Shown here in pieces: positions 27,792-41,758 of a stretch of DNA of 64,000 nucleotides (its first letter is position 1; each line of letters begins with the position of its first letter). Made by a program: the position numbers and the translations under genes. The stretch comes from Klebsiella terrigena (GTDB taxonomy: Bacteria; Pseudomonadota; Gammaproteobacteria; Enterobacterales; Enterobacteriaceae). The stretch is from contig NZ_BJNO01000011.1 of assembly GCF_006539725.1 (NCBI RefSeq), positions 1 through 64,000 of the forward strand, given 5' to 3'. The notes under the pieces were generated by a model that was given only the letters and a program-made list of their open reading frames with translations, ran no database searches and was not told the DNA's origin.

Positions 27792-28046
27792 GGTGACTCC
27801 TTGGGTGACCTGCTGACGGGTCACGCTTTCTCTTCGGTCGTTCACTTTTGCGTTTTATGCCTGAAACGGCCGGGTAATGCAATCGGCGAAGCGGAAACTC
27901 TTTGCGGAATTAATATCTTGCAACGATTTCATCGTCGCTGAAAAAAACAAGAAGGCGCCTCGCACAGGACACAAAGCGCAGAGACTTCCCGGCAAAGGCT
28001 GATGTACACTGTGCTTCAACGTCAGTGGTTTACACAAGGTGAAAAC

Positions 28047-29093
28047 GTGGAATTACTTGCTCAATATGGCTTATTTTTGGCCAAAATCGCGACTGTTGTC
28101 GTCGCTATTGCGGTTATCGCCGCAATTATCGTTAACCTCGCTCAGCGTAAGAAACAGCGCGGGGAGCTGCGGGTCACCAACCTTAGCGAGCAGTATAAAG
28201 AGATGCGGGAGGAGCTTGCGGTAGCGCTGCTCGATGGCCCGCAGCAGAAGCTTTGGCATAAAGCGCAAAAGAAAAAGCTCAAGCAGGAAGCCCGGGCCGC
28301 GAAGGCGAGGGCGAAGCTCGGTTCGACGGAGCCAAACGGCAAACCGCGCGCCTGGGTGCTCGACTTTAAAGGCAGCATGGACGCCCACGAGGTGAGCAGC
28401 CTGCGCGAAGAGATCACCGCCGTGCTGGCAACGGCAAAAGCGCGCGATCAGGTCATTATCCGCCTGGAAAGCCCCGGCGGCGTGGTGCACGGCTACGGGC
28501 TGGCCGCCTCGCAGCTGCAGCGCCTTCGCGACAAGCAAATTCCGCTGACGGTGGCGGTAGACAAAGTTGCCGCCAGCGGCGGCTACATGATGGCCTGCGT
28601 GGCCAATAAAATCGTCTCGGCGCCGTTTGCCATTCTCGGCTCCATCGGCGTGGTCGCGCAGATCCCAAACATTAATCGTTTCCTTAAGAACAAGGATATC
28701 GATATTGAGCTGCACACCGCCGGGCAGTACAAGCGCACCCTGACGATGCTCGGTGAAAACACCGACGAAGGGCGGCGTAAGTTCCGGGAAGATCTGAACG
28801 ATACCCATCAGCTGTTTAAAGATTTCGTCCACAAAATGCGGCCGACGCTGGATATTGAGCAGGTGGCGACCGGCGAGCACTGGTACGGCGTTCAGGCGCT
28901 GGAGAAAGGGCTGGTCGATGCCGTAGAAACCAGCGATGAGCTGCTGCTGGGGCTGATCGACAGCCACGACGTGATTAGCGTGCGCTATCAGCAGAGGAAA
29001 AAGATGTTTGATCGCTTCACCGGCAGTGCCGCTGAAAGCGCCGATCGTCTGCTGCTGCGCTGGTGGCAGCGGGGACAAAAACCGCTGATGTAG
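28047..29093 (+). CDS. sohB: Inner-membrane serine protease SohB
   Basis: A 348-aa S49 (signal peptide peptidase-like) protease. The start is the GTG at 28047, which has an AAGGTG site and gives the E. coli-like VELLAQYGLFLAKI N-terminus. One TM helix (about 7-30) anchors a periplasmic or cytoplasmic-facing catalytic domain with Ser in KVAASGGYMMACVA and the Lys dyad partner downstream in the YKRTLTMLGENTD segment. The RLLLRWWQRG C-terminus is conserved. Divergent from yciK. Confidence 0.94.
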   Translation: MELLAQYGLFLAKIATVVVAIAVIAAIIVNLAQRKKQRGELRVTNLSEQYKEMREELAVALLDGPQQKLWHKAQKKKLKQEARAAKARAKLGSTEPNGKPRAWVLDFKGSMDAHEVSSLREEITAVLATAKARDQVIIRLESPGGVVHGYGLAASQLQRLRDKQIPLTVAVDKVAASGGYMMACVANKIVSAPFAILGSIGVVAQIPNINRFLKNKDIDIELHTAGQYKRTLTMLGENTDEGRRKFREDLNDTHQLFKDFVHKMRPTLDIEQVATGEHWYGVQALEKGLVDAVETSDELLLGLIDSHDVISVRYQQRKKMFDRFTGSAAESADRLLLRWWQRGQKPLM

Positions 29094-29098
29094 GCAAA

Positions 29099-29126
29099 AT
29101 AACGCGAGGCCCTGGCCTCGCGTTAT
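29099..29126. terminator. Bidirectional terminator, sohB/yciN
   Basis: ATAACGCGAGGC and its complement form a 12-bp stem (29099-29126) with a 4-nt loop between two converging genes. Plus-strand read-out continues CGTTTA; minus-strand read-out continues TTTTGCC, so it can serve both. Confidence 0.8.
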
Positions 29127-29154
29127 CGTTTAGCGCCCTGCAACACACAAGGGC

Positions 29155-29406
29155 TTAATCGACCAGGTGATATTTTTCAGACAGCGCGTGCGCCAGGTAT
29201 TTAAACATGTTAAATACCGCCGTGCTCTTCGCCGTAGGCAGACCCTGCTCGTCAAGATAAAACTCGCCGCTAAATACCAGAATGCCGTTGCGCTGAACGA
29301 CGTCGGTGGCTTCGATCCCGGCTAGCGTATCTTCATGTTCGCGAATAAGTTTATTGGCTTTTTCAAGCAGCGTCTGGCGATCGATGGGTTGGGTTGTACC
29401 TTGCAT
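29155..29406 (-). CDS. yciN: YciN family protein
   Basis: An 83-aa protein from the ATG at 29406, which has a strong AGGAGG site; the longer reading from 29472 is unsupported. The sequence closely follows E. coli YciN ([39 protein letters not shown]). YciN is reported as an inhibitor-type partner of topoisomerase I (TopAI is a different gene), and its role remains poorly defined. It is divergent from topA. Confidence 0.92.
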   Translation of the reverse strand: MQGTTQPIDRQTLLEKANKLIREHEDTLAGIEATDVVQRNGILVFSGEFYLDEQGLPTAKSTAVFNMFKYLAHALSEKYHLVD

Positions 29407-29817
29407 TACGGCCTCCTGTGATTCCTCGCGCAATAGTTTACGCCGCGCGGCGGGCAGGGGCAAATTTTCCATTTATTCTGCAGGGGTACTGACAACGGCC
29501 TAAGAAACATGACTTTACTGGCAGGATTCGTTTTTGCATGCTAATAAAGTTGCGTAACGAATTTTATCAGGTACAGTGTGACGCTTTCAGCGATCTGGCA
29601 GCAGATTTGCTTGACATTCGGCCAAAAATTATTCGTGCTATGTCGCCTGGCTAGACAAAGTCAGTAAACCCGGCTATCTGGTTTTATGGACGTGAGGCCG
29701 GACGTGCAGAGGGTTGATATCCTTCGACGACGACGCAACATATGACGGACGTCGCCAGCGGATGGTGAATCAATGTGCGATGTATTCCTGGATGAATCAA
29801 ATTAGGTAAAGGTGAAT
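29407..29817. promoter_or_regulatory. yciN/topA divergent regulatory region
   Basis: This 411-bp region has no gene. In E. coli the equivalent region carries several topA promoters, including stress and heat-shock ones responsive to supercoiling. A consensus TTGACA is visible at 29611-29616, but a matching -10 box at 16-18 bp is not convincing. AT-rich stretches near 29510-29530 and 29620-29640 fit promoter character. Confidence 0.5.
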
Positions 29818-32415
29818 ATGGGTAAAGCTCTCGTTATCGTTGAGTCCCCGGCAAAAGCCAAAACGATCAATAAGTATCTGGGTAATGACTACGTGGTTAA
29901 GTCCAGCGTCGGTCATATCCGCGATTTGCCGACCAGTGGCTCAGCTTCCAAAAAGAGCGCCGACTCTACCGCCACCAAAGGGGCCAAAAAGCCTAAAAAG
30001 GACGAACGTAGCGCTCTGGTCAATCGCATGGGCGTCGACCCGTGGCATGACTGGGATGCGCACTATGAAGTACTCCCGGGTAAAGAAAAGGTAGTTTCAG
30101 AACTCAAGCAGTTGGCTGAAAAAGCCGACCACATCTATCTCGCAACTGACCTTGACCGCGAAGGGGAAGCCATTGCATGGCACCTGCGGGAAGTTATCGG
30201 TGGTGATGAAAAACGCTACAGCCGCGTTGTATTTAACGAAATTACTAAAAACGCGATCCGTCAGGCTTTTGACAAGCCGGGCGAACTGAACATCGATCGC
30301 GTTAATGCCCAGCAGGCGCGCCGCTTTATGGACCGCGTTGTGGGCTATATGGTTTCTCCGCTGCTGTGGAAAAAAATAGCGCGTGGCCTCTCCGCAGGCC
30401 GCGTTCAGTCCGTTGCCGTCCGCCTTGTGGTCGAACGTGAACGCGAAATTAAAGCCTTCGTCCCGGAAGAGTTCTGGGAGATTGACGCCAGCACCACGAC
30501 GCCTGGCGGCGACGCTTTAGCGCTGCAGGTCACGCACAAGAACGATAAGCCGTTCCGTCCGGTTAACCGCGATGAGACCATGTCTGCCGTCGCGCTGCTG
30601 GAGAAATCCGGCTACAGCGTGCTGGAACGCGAAGATAAGCCGACCAGCAGCAAGCCGGGCGCGCCGTTCATCACCTCAACCTTGCAGCAGGCGGCCAGCA
30701 CGCGTCTGGGCTTCGGGGTGAAGAAAACCATGATGATGGCGCAGCGTCTGTATGAGGCCGGCTACATCACCTATATGCGTACCGACTCCACCAACCTGAG
30801 TCAGGATGCGCTGAGCATGGTGCGCGGCTACATCGGCGATAACTTTGGTAAAAAGTATCTGCCGGAGAACGCCAACCAGTACGCCAGCAAAGAAAACTCG
30901 CAGGAAGCGCACGAAGCAATTCGTCCTTCCGATGTGAACGTGATGGCGGAAGATTTAAAAGGTATGGAATCTGACGCGCTGAAGCTCTATCAGCTGATCT
31001 GGCGCCAGTTTGTCGCCTGTCAGATGACGCCAGCGCAGTACGACTCTACCACACTGACGGTGAAAGCCGGCGACTTTAAGCTCAAGGCTCGCGGCCGTAC
31101 GCTGCGTTTTGATGGCTGGACGAAAGTCATGCCTGCGCTGCGCAAGGGCGATGAAGACCGCGTCCTGCCGGTGGTTAATCAGGGCGACAGCTTAAGCCTG
31201 GTTGAACTTAGCCCGGCGCAGCACTTTACCAAACCGCCTGCGCGCTTCAGCGAAGCATCGCTGGTTAAAGAGCTGGAAAAACGCGGTATTGGCCGTCCGT
31301 CAACCTATGCGTCGATCATTTCGACTATTCAGGATCGCGGCTACGTTCGGGTTGAAAACCGTCGCTTCTATGCGGAAAAAATGGGTGAGATCGTCACCGA
31401 TCGTCTGGAAGAGAACTTCCGCGATCTGATGAACTACGACTTTACCGCGCAGATGGAAGACCGTCTCGACCAGGTGGCGAACCATCAGGCCGAGTGGCGG
31501 CAGGTGCTGGATCACTTCTTCGGTGACTTTACCGCTCAGCTGGAAACGGCGGAGAAGGATCCGGAAGAGGGCGGCATGCAGCCTAACCCGATGGTGCTGA
31601 CCAGCATCGACTGTCCGACCTGCGGTCGTCAGATGGGCATTCGTACCGCCAGCACCGGGGTGTTCCTCGGCTGCTCCGGCTACGCGCTGCCGCCGAAAGA
31701 GCGCTGCAAAACCACCATTAACCTGGTGCCGGAAAACGAAGTACTCAACGTGCTGGAAGGCGACGATGCTGAAACCAACGCGCTGCGCGCCAAGCGTCGC
31801 TGCCAGAAGTGCGGCACGGCAATGGACAGCTACCTCATCGATCCTAAGCGTAAGCTGCATGTCTGCGGTAACAACCCGACCTGCGACGGCTATGAGATTG
31901 AAGAGGGCGAGTTCCGCATTAAGGGTTACGATGGCCCGGTAGTTGAGTGTGAGAAATGTGGTTCTGAGATGCACCTGAAAATGGGTCGTTTCGGTAAGTA
32001 CATGGCCTGCACCAACGACGAATGTAAGAATACGCGCAAAATTCTGCGTAACGGGGAAGTGGCGCCGCCGAAGGAAGATCCGGTTCCGCTGCCGGAGCTG
32101 CCGTGCGAGAAATCGGACGCCTATTTTGTTCTGCGTGACGGTGCAGCCGGCGTGTTCCTCGCGGCAAACACCTTCCCGAAATCCCGCGAAACTCGCGCGC
32201 CGCTGGTTGAGGAGCTGTACCGCTTCCGTGACCGCCTCGCCGAGAAGCTGCGTTATCTTGCCGATGCGCCGCAGCAGGATCCGGAAGGCAATAAAACGCT
32301 GGTGCGTTTTAGCCGTAAAACCAAGCAGCAGTACGTTGCGTCGGAAAAAGATGGCAAAGCGACCGGTTGGTCAGCCTTCTACATCGACGGCAAGTGGACT
32401 GAAGCGAAAAAGTAA
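29818..32415 (+). CDS. topA: DNA topoisomerase I
   Basis: An 865-aa type IA topoisomerase that relaxes negative supercoils, same length as E. coli TopA. The ATG at 29818 is chosen ([16 protein letters not shown]). TOPRIM residues include [14 protein letters not shown]; the active-site Tyr is in [14 protein letters not shown]. Three Cys4 zinc-binding repeats follow (CPTCGRQM..., CQKCGTAM..., CEKCGSEM...), then two C-terminal zinc-ribbon-like domains. A strong terminator follows the stop. Confidence 0.98.
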   Translation: MGKALVIVESPAKAKTINKYLGNDYVVKSSVGHIRDLPTSGSASKKSADSTATKGAKKPKKDERSALVNRMGVDPWHDWDAHYEVLPGKEKVVSELKQLAEKADHIYLATDLDREGEAIAWHLREVIGGDEKRYSRVVFNEITKNAIRQAFDKPGELNIDRVNAQQARRFMDRVVGYMVSPLLWKKIARGLSAGRVQSVAVRLVVEREREIKAFVPEEFWEIDASTTTPGGDALALQVTHKNDKPFRPVNRDETMSAVALLEKSGYSVLEREDKPTSSKPGAPFITSTLQQAASTRLGFGVKKTMMMAQRLYEAGYITYMRTDSTNLSQDALSMVRGYIGDNFGKKYLPENANQYASKENSQEAHEAIRPSDVNVMAEDLKGMESDALKLYQLIWRQFVACQMTPAQYDSTTLTVKAGDFKLKARGRTLRFDGWTKVMPALRKGDEDRVLPVVNQGDSLSLVELSPAQHFTKPPARFSEASLVKELEKRGIGRPSTYASIISTIQDRGYVRVENRRFYAEKMGEIVTDRLEENFRDLMNYDFTAQMEDRLDQVANHQAEWRQVLDHFFGDFTAQLETAEKDPEEGGMQPNPMVLTSIDCPTCGRQMGIRTASTGVFLGCSGYALPPKERCKTTINLVPENEVLNVLEGDDAETNALRAKRRCQKCGTAMDSYLIDPKRKLHVCGNNPTCDGYEIEEGEFRIKGYDGPVVECEKCGSEMHLKMGRFGKYMACTNDECKNTRKILRNGEVAPPKEDPVPLPELPCEKSDAYFVLRDGAAGVFLAANTFPKSRETRAPLVEELYRFRDRLAEKLRYLADAPQQDPEGNKTLVRFSRKTKQQYVASEKDGKATGWSAFYIDGKWTEAKK

Positions 32416-32429
32416 GCGCCTTACCCCTC

Positions 32430-32460
32430 AAAAGGGCCGCACTGCGGCCCTTTTCTTTTC
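32430..32460 (+). terminator. topA terminator
   Basis: AAAAGGGCCGC (32430-32440) pairs with GCGGCCCTTTT (32444-32454) around a 3-nt loop, with a T-rich tail (CTTTTC). Strong intrinsic terminator. Confidence 0.92.
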
Positions 32461-32736
32461 CCGTTGATTGCTGAAATCCTTGAAGTTTTGCCGAATTTAT
32501 TCGGGCTTATAACCGCCTTATTATTTTCCGTTAGCGTCTATACACTGTAGATATAAATGATATAGTGGTTATAGTTAATCCCTTTTTTATTATTAAATCG
32601 TCTTACTACATTCTCGTTTCAGGACGCTTTGTGGTGCCAGCGCGGCGAACCGCAGGGGCGGCAGCGGCGCGCAGCCTCTCTGCCGGCAGGCGGCCTGAAC
32701 GTCAACTGTATCAAGCGAATTCATTTTACGCGTTAA

Positions 32737-33723
<987 letters not shown>

Positions 33724-33738
33724 TTCGGCTAAATATTC

Positions 33739-33760
33739 GGCATCCCATCCCCGGGATGCC
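33739..33760 (+). terminator. Hairpin after cysB
   Basis: GGCATCCC (33739-33746) and GGGATGCC (33753-33760) form an 8-bp stem with a 6-nt loop, 16 bp after the cysB stop. No T-run follows, so it may be a weak or rho-assisted terminator. Confidence 0.5.
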
Positions 33761-33967
33761 AATACCTATAATGGACCGTATTTAACATTGTAAACCTCGT
33801 ATAACTCACAAATTTCATTATTCCTTTTAACAGGGTTGCAATTATACCTACCCCGATCAAATTAACGATTAAAGATAATAATTCTGGGCAAAATTCACTG
33901 GATTAATAGAGTGTCCGTAATTAATATTTAACTGTACCTGATAATTTTAACGATTGGTGGTGAAGAT

Positions 33968-34135
33968 ATGATAAGTGATATCGATTATATGAAGTTGGCG
34001 ATGTCACAGGCCGGTGACAAGACGGAAGTGGATCCTGTGTTGAGAAGTCGGGCCTGGGGCGCTGTGTTCATCGGGCTTGCTATGTTCTGGAGTATCGTTG
34101 CACTCGTCATCTGTAACGTCTGGATCGTGAGCTAA
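33968..34135 (+). CDS. ymiA: YmiA-family small membrane protein
   Basis: A 55-codon ORF encoding a short polar N-terminus and one hydrophobic C-terminal helix (GAVFIGLAMFWSIVALVICN). It occupies the same cysB-acnA interval as E. coli ymiA and shares the pattern KLAM...DPVLRSRAW..VFIG...FW. GGTGGTGAAG precedes the ATG at 33968. An internal ATG at 33989 (MKLAMSQ) would align with the E. coli start and could be used instead. Probably an inner-membrane single-pass protein of unknown function. Confidence 0.75.
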   Translation: MISDIDYMKLAMSQAGDKTEVDPVLRSRAWGAVFIGLAMFWSIVALVICNVWIVS

Positions 34136-34536
34136 GCGACACATTTCCGTCTCGCTGAAAATGTCACTTTTATGACAGTAAGAACCTCGGTGTTTATTCC
34201 AGTTTAATAAACCAACGGCATTCAGGAGGATATATTTCGCCACGATGGTTTTTAATCAACAATCCATTCCTTTGAACTAATCGTCACTGAACCGGCGATT
34301 AGTTCTTTTTCACATTTCGCTACCTGTTACTCTTTCAGCTAATAATATCCCTCCTGAACTCATCTCTTTATAACCACAAAATTCCTGCTGTCTATTTTGG
34401 TGCAATATCTTTGATGCGGTTTTGCCGATTTTAGCAATTCGGGTTGTTATCAAAGTGTTATGCCTGGTATGTGTTATCTTTAATATAAACCCTGAGGAGC
34501 ATCAGGGCATGCCATCCCTGAGATAAAGGAGGAGCT
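34136..34536. other. Intergenic region ymiA-acnA with terminator and acnA promoter
   Basis: About 400 bp without a secure gene. A minor 11-codon ORF at 34234 has an AGGAGG upstream but at long spacing and is not called. The acnA promoter should lie in the AT-rich part around 34445-34490 (TTATCTTTAATATAA). CCCTGA at 34490-34495 and TCAGGG at 34502-34507 form a small stem in the likely 5' leader, close to the AAAGGAGGAG ribosome site. Confidence 0.45.
34274..34310 (+). terminator. Rho-independent terminator upstream of acnA
   Basis: GAACTAATCG (34274-34283) and CGATTAGTTC (34296-34305) form a perfect 10-bp stem followed by TTTTT. It ends the transcript from cysB/ymiA before acnA. Confidence 0.85.
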
Positions 34537-37207
<2,671 letters not shown>

Positions 37208-37209
<2 letters not shown>

Positions 37210-37243
37210 AAAAAAGGGCCAGCAATCGCTGGCCCTGAATTTA
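37208..37243. terminator. acnA/ribA bidirectional terminator
   Basis: GGGCCAGC (37216-37223) and GCTGGCCC (37228-37235) form an 8-bp stem with a 4-nt loop. For ribA (minus strand) it is followed by eight T residues; for acnA by TGAATTTA. Confidence 0.88.
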
Positions 37244-37253
37244 TCCTGCCGAA

Positions 37254-37844
37254 TCAGTTATTCAGCAGATGCCCCATCTTGGCGGCTTTGGTATCCAGAT
37301 AGTGGGCATTTTTCGGATTGCGTCCGACGATCAGCGGCACGCGTTCCACGATATTGATCCCGGCTTCGGTCAGAATTTCTACTTTTTTCGGGTTGTTGGT
37401 CAGCAGGCGGACGCGTTCAACGTTCAGCAGCTTGAACATATCAGCACACAGCGTAAAGTCGCGCTCGTCGGCGGCAAAGCCGAGCTGATGGTTCGCTTCT
37501 ACGGTGTCGTAGCCCTGATCCTGTAAGGCGTAGGCGCGGATTTTGTTTAACAGGCCAATGTTGCGGCCTTCCTGACGATGGTACAGCAGGATCCCGCGAC
37601 CCTCTTCGGCGATGTGCGACAGCGCCGCTTCCAGCTGAAAACCGCAATCACAACGCAGGCTGAAAAGGGCATCGCCCGTCAGACACTCAGAGTGTACGCG
37701 AGCCAGGACGGGCGCCTGGCCCGAAATATCGCCGAAAACCAGCGCGACATGATCCTGCCCGGTTGCCAGTTCTTCAAAACCCACCATCAGGAAATCGCCC
37801 CATGGGGTTGGCAGTTTGGCTTCTGCCACACGTTTAAGCTGCAT
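37254..37844 (-). CDS. ribA: GTP cyclohydrolase II
   Basis: A 196-aa enzyme opening the riboflavin pathway by converting GTP to 2,5-diamino-6-ribosylamino-pyrimidinone phosphate. The zinc ligands are in [20 protein letters not shown] (C-x10-C-x-C), and [22 protein letters not shown] holds GTP-binding residues. Length equals E. coli RibA. No DHBP synthase domain is fused. Stand-alone gene, divergent from pgpB. Confidence 0.97.
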   Translation of the reverse strand: MQLKRVAEAKLPTPWGDFLMVGFEELATGQDHVALVFGDISGQAPVLARVHSECLTGDALFSLRCDCGFQLEAALSHIAEEGRGILLYHRQEGRNIGLLNKIRAYALQDQGYDTVEANHQLGFAADERDFTLCADMFKLLNVERVRLLTNNPKKVEILTEAGINIVERVPLIVGRNPKNAHYLDTKAAKMGHLLNN

Positions 37845-38008
37845 GTGATTCTCCAGACTTTGTCAGCACCTGAATGTGCTTTCTGTTTGCCGCTATTTTG
37901 CCACAATGCCGTGAGGTTCTCCTAATTACGCACTGCTGCCTGCGCGTAAAGCGCACAAACGAACCACTTTCCGTTATGATAGTCGGCAGAAAGGATTAAG
38001 GAGATGAA

Positions 38009-38767
38009 ATGCTGTCGATTGCCAGACGAACCGCCACCGGTGCGGCACTATTAATGATTATGCCCGCAGTGGTTTGGCTCACCGGCTGGAAGTGGCATCC
38101 TGGACTTCCGCAGCAGGGGTTAAAGCTGCTGTACTGGGTTACCGAGAGCGTGACTCAGCCGTGGGGCATCATCACCCATACGATCCTTTGCGGCTGGTTC
38201 CTGTGGTGCCTGCGCTTTCGCCTGCGGGCCGCGGTGGTGCTGTTTATGATTCTGGCCGCGGCTATTTTGCTCGGACAGGGCATTAAGTCCTGGATCAAAG
38301 GCCAGGTGCAGGAGCCGCGTCCCTTCGTTATCTGGCTGGAAAAAACGCAGCAGGTTCCGGTCGATCAATTCTACGCGTTAAAACGCAAAGAACGCGCTAA
38401 ACTGGTGCATGAACAGCTGGTTCAGGAGCAGGGGATCCCTAAATTCCTGCGCAAACACTGGCAGAAAGAGACCGGTTTTGCTTTTCCATCCGGACACACC
38501 ATGTTTGCGGCCAGCTGGGCGCTGCTCGGCGTGGGGCTGCTGTGGCCGCGCCGCCGTTGGCTGACCATTGCGCTGCTGATGGTCTGGGCCACCGCGGTGA
38601 TGGGGAGCCGTCTGGCGCTGGGAATGCACTGGCCGCAGGATTTGCTCGTTGCCACGCTTATCTCCTGGCTGCTGGTGACGCTGGCCACCTGGCTGACCCA
38701 GCGGCTGTGTGGCCCGCTGACGCCGCCTGGGGAAGAGACGCAGGATATTAAGAAACGGACGCAATAA
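38009..38767 (+). CDS. pgpB: Phosphatidylglycerophosphatase B
   Basis: A 252-aa PAP2-superfamily inner-membrane phosphatase with about six TM helices. The three PAP2 motifs are visible: KGQVQEPRP, FPSGHTMFAASWALLG and SRLALGMHWPQDLLVA. In E. coli it dephosphorylates phosphatidylglycerol phosphate and undecaprenyl pyrophosphate. It precedes lapAB on the same strand by 144 bp. Confidence 0.95.
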   Translation: MLSIARRTATGAALLMIMPAVVWLTGWKWHPGLPQQGLKLLYWVTESVTQPWGIITHTILCGWFLWCLRFRLRAAVVLFMILAAAILLGQGIKSWIKGQVQEPRPFVIWLEKTQQVPVDQFYALKRKERAKLVHEQLVQEQGIPKFLRKHWQKETGFAFPSGHTMFAASWALLGVGLLWPRRRWLTIALLMVWATAVMGSRLALGMHWPQDLLVATLISWLLVTLATWLTQRLCGPLTPPGEETQDIKKRTQ

Positions 38768-38911
38768 CGGGGCTAACGTTGTTTTTCGCGCCATACGGCC
38801 CCATATCCTGCAGTGGTGTCGTGCTTTTCCATTCCACCGCTGCAGCGAAAATGATACTTTATAGGGCTGAACGCGGGATTTTTTCGCGCAACCCACATAA
38901 CGGGAAGTAGT

Positions 38912-39220
38912 GTGAAATATTTACTCATTTTCTTACTGGTACTCGCGATCTTCGTCATCTCCGTGACGCTGGGTGCGCAAAATGACCAACTGGTTACGTT
39001 CAACTATTTACTCGCACAGGGTGAATTCCGTATTTCAACGCTGCTGGCGGTGCTCTTCGCGGCAGGGTTTGCTATTGGCTGGCTGATTTGCGGCCTTTTC
39101 TGGCTGCGGGTTCGCGTCTCGTTGGCTCGCGCCGAGCGCAAAGTTAAGCGCCTTGAGCATCAGATTGCGCCAGCGGGCGTAGCGCCAGTCGACGCAGGTA
39201 CCCCTGCGGTGAAGGAATAA
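38912..39220 (+). CDS. lapA: LPS assembly protein LapA
   Basis: A 102-aa inner-membrane protein with two TM helices (about 3-22 and 43-65) and a charged cytoplasmic tail. It starts with GTG at 38912 (site GGGAAG). LapA (YciS) partners LapB in controlling LpxC turnover and LPS assembly. It lies 6 bp before lapB, so the two are co-translated. Confidence 0.95.
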   Translation: MKYLLIFLLVLAIFVISVTLGAQNDQLVTFNYLLAQGEFRISTLLAVLFAAGFAIGWLICGLFWLRVRVSLARAERKVKRLEHQIAPAGVAPVDAGTPAVKE

Positions 39221-39226
39221 TCGTTT

Positions 39227-40396
39227 ATGCTGGAGTTGTTGTTTCTGCTTTTGCCCGTAGCCGCCGCGTACGGCTGGTATATGGGGCGCAGAAGTGCACA
39301 ACAGTCCAAACAGGACGACGCTAGCCGCCTGTCACGTGATTATGTGACCGGGGTTAACTTCCTGTTGAGCAATCAGCAGGATAAAGCCGTGGATCTGTTC
39401 CTCGATATGCTGAAAGAGGATACCGGCACCGTTGAAGCTCACCTGACTCTCGGCAACCTGTTCCGCTCCCGCGGCGAGGTTGACCGGGCTATCCGCATTC
39501 ACCAAAGCCTGATGGAAAGCGCCTCGCTGACCTACGATCAGCGCCTGCTTGCCGTGCAGCAGCTGGGACGTGACTATATGGCCGCCGGCCTGTATGACCG
39601 CGCGGAGGACATGTTCAAACAGCTGGTGGATGAAACCGATTTTCGCCTCAGCGCGCTGCAGCAGCTGCTGCAGATTTATCAGGCCACCAGCGACTGGCAG
39701 TCCGCCATTGATGTAGCCGAACGTCTGGTGAAGCTCGGCAAAGAGAAGCATCGCGGCGATATCGCCAACTTCTGGTGCGAGCTGGCGCTGCAGCAGATGG
39801 CAAACAGCGATATGGAAAAGGCCATGTCGCTGTTGAAAAAAGGCGCCGCGGCCGATCGCAACAGCGCCAGGGTGTCGATCATGATGGGCCGGGTGTGGAT
39901 GGAAAAGGGCGATTATCCGAAGGCGGTCGAAAGCCTGGAACGGGTGATCAATCAGGACAAAGAGCTGGTCGGCGAGACCCTCGAAATGCTCCAGACCTGC
40001 TACCAGCAGCTGGGTAAAATCGACGAGTGGGAAGCGTTTCTCCGCCGCTGCGCCGATGAAAATACCGGCGCGACCGCCGAGCTGATGCTGGCGCAGATCC
40101 TCGAGCAGCGCGAGGGGATTGAAGCCGCCCAAAGCTACGTCACCCGTCAGCTGGAGCGCCATCCGACGATGCGCGTTTTCCATAAGCTGATGGACTACCA
40201 CCTTAACGAAGCGGAAGAGGGGCGCGCGAAAGAGAGCCTCGGCGTGCTGCGCAATATGGTTGGTGAGCAGGTACGCAGCAAGCCGCGATACCGCTGCCAA
40301 AAATGCGGCTTTACCGCCCACAGCCTCTACTGGCACTGCCCGTCCTGCCGCTCGTGGTCCACCATCAAACCGATTCGCGGCCTTGACGGCCAGTAA
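39227..40396 (+). CDS. lapB: LPS assembly protein LapB
   Basis: A 389-aa protein with one N-terminal TM helix, an array of TPR-like repeats (about residues 35-330) and a C-terminal rubredoxin-like zinc domain, CQKCGFTAHSLYWHCPSC. LapB (YciM) is an essential adaptor that delivers LpxC to FtsH for degradation and is held in check by YejM/PbgA. All the diagnostic parts are intact. Confidence 0.97.
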   Translation: MLELLFLLLPVAAAYGWYMGRRSAQQSKQDDASRLSRDYVTGVNFLLSNQQDKAVDLFLDMLKEDTGTVEAHLTLGNLFRSRGEVDRAIRIHQSLMESASLTYDQRLLAVQQLGRDYMAAGLYDRAEDMFKQLVDETDFRLSALQQLLQIYQATSDWQSAIDVAERLVKLGKEKHRGDIANFWCELALQQMANSDMEKAMSLLKKGAAADRNSARVSIMMGRVWMEKGDYPKAVESLERVINQDKELVGETLEMLQTCYQQLGKIDEWEAFLRRCADENTGATAELMLAQILEQREGIEAAQSYVTRQLERHPTMRVFHKLMDYHLNEAEEGRAKESLGVLRNMVGEQVRSKPRYRCQKCGFTAHSLYWHCPSCRSWSTIKPIRGLDGQ

Positions 40397-40591
40397 GATT
40401 TAAAAAAAGCCCTTCTTTAGTTACAACATCCTGATGGTTTTTTGCACCGCGCCGTCGTTGGGCCATTGCGCCGCCATCGTCCGGCAGGTGCTGAAACGCA
40501 GCCTGTTATTTTCCCCTTATCGCAGGTAGAATGCTGCCCGTTTACCTTTTTTGCGCCGAGCCCGGCGCCCATCAACAATTAAGGTCTGGTC

Positions 40592-41329
40592 ATGACGTCT
40601 ACTGCTACATCTTCTTCTCGCGTTGTCACATCCTCTCCCGTTGTTGTGGCTCTCGATTATGATAACCGCGATAAGGCGCTGGCGTTCGTCGACCGCATCG
40701 ATCCGCGGGACTGCCGCCTCAAGGTTGGCAAAGAGATGTTTACGCTGCTGGGGCCGCAGTTTGTCCGCGATTTGCACCAGCGTAATTTCGAAGTTTTCCT
40801 CGATCTCAAATTTCACGATATCCCTAACACCACCGCGCATGCCGTTGCGGCGGCGGCCGAGCTTGGCGTCTGGATGGTCAACGTCCATGCCAGCGGCGGC
40901 GCGCGGATGATGACCGCAGCGCGCGAAGCCCTGCTGCCGTTTGGCAAAGATGCGCCGCTGCTGATTGCCGTCACCGTGCTGACCAGCATGGAAGCCGGTG
41001 ATTTGCAGGAGCTGGGTATTACGCTCTCTCCGGCCGACCATGCGGCCAAGCTGGCGGCGCTGACCCAACGCTGCGGCCTTGATGGCGTCGTCTGCTCGGC
41101 GCAGGAAGCGGCGCGCTTCAAACAGGAGCTGGGCCAGGCCTTTAAGCTGGTGACCCCCGGCATTCGTCCCGAGGGCAGCGATGCGGGCGACCAGCGCCGC
41201 ATTATGACGCCGGAGCAGGCGCAGGCCGCGGGCGTGGACTATATGGTTATCGGCCGTCCGGTGACGCAGTCTGCCGACCCGGCGGCGACCTTACGCCAGA
41301 TTAATGCATCGCTGAACAAGGGGGCCTAA
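40592..41329 (+). CDS. pyrF: Orotidine 5'-phosphate decarboxylase
   Basis: A 245-aa TIM-barrel enzyme for the last step of UMP synthesis. The catalytic Asp-Lys-Asp network is in [29 protein letters not shown] is the phosphate-binding loop. The stop codon overlaps the yciH start by one base. The 195 bp upstream hold the promoter and nothing else recognised. Confidence 0.97.
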   Translation: MTSTATSSSRVVTSSPVVVALDYDNRDKALAFVDRIDPRDCRLKVGKEMFTLLGPQFVRDLHQRNFEVFLDLKFHDIPNTTAHAVAAAAELGVWMVNVHASGGARMMTAAREALLPFGKDAPLLIAVTVLTSMEAGDLQELGITLSPADHAAKLAALTQRCGLDGVVCSAQEAARFKQELGQAFKLVTPGIRPEGSDAGDQRRIMTPEQAQAAGVDYMVIGRPVTQSADPAATLRQINASLNKGA

Positions 41330-41655
41330 TGACCGATTCTAACAGCCGTCTGGTTTACTCGACGGAGAGCGGACGTATCGATGAGCCGAAGCAGGTTGTC
41401 GAGCGCCCTAAAGGCGATGGCGTGGTGCGTATTCAGCGCCAGACCAGCGGCCGTAAAGGTAAGGGCGTATGCCTGATCGTCGGCATTGACGCGGACGATG
41501 ACGCGCTGGCGAAGCTGGCCGCTGAGCTGAAAAAGAAATGCGGCTGCGGCGGATCGGTAAAAGAGGGGGTGATTGAAATTCAGGGTGATAAGCGCGACCT
41601 GATAAAATCGCTGCTCGAAGCTAAGGGCATGAAGGTCAAGCTGGCCGGCGGCTGA
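41329..41655 (+). CDS. yciH: SUI1/eIF1-like translation factor YciH
   Basis: A 108-aa SUI1-domain protein with the RIQRQTSGRKGKGVCLIVGID strand and KKKCGCGGSVKEGVIEIQGDKR core. It resembles eukaryotic eIF1; in E. coli it affects initiation fidelity and stress translation. Co-translated with pyrF, and followed by a strong terminator. Confidence 0.95.
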   Translation: MTDSNSRLVYSTESGRIDEPKQVVERPKGDGVVRIQRQTSGRKGKGVCLIVGIDADDDALAKLAAELKKKCGCGGSVKEGVIEIQGDKRDLIKSLLEAKGMKVKLAGG

Positions 41656-41664
41656 TAATAACAA

Positions 41665-41699
41665 CAGGGCCACGGTAAATACCGTGGCCCTGATTTTTT
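41665..41699 (+). terminator. pyrF-yciH terminator
   Basis: CAGGGCCACGGT (41665-41676) and its complement (41681-41692) form a 12-bp perfect stem with loop AAAT, followed by ATTTTTT. Confidence 0.93.
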
Positions 41700-41758
41700 C
41701 CGGTGCGTAAGTCAGAAAATCTGCGAGCAGTTATTTTTTATTTGAACTGATTTAAAAC

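Noticed and set aside
28071-29078. A 335-codon minus-strand frame opposite sohB
   Set aside because: Mirrors sohB codon structure; composition rich in His, Gln and Arg; no start signal.
34004-34243. A 79-codon minus-strand ORF opposite ymiA
   Set aside because: Antisense to the better supported ymiA frame and rich in His and Asp without domain features.
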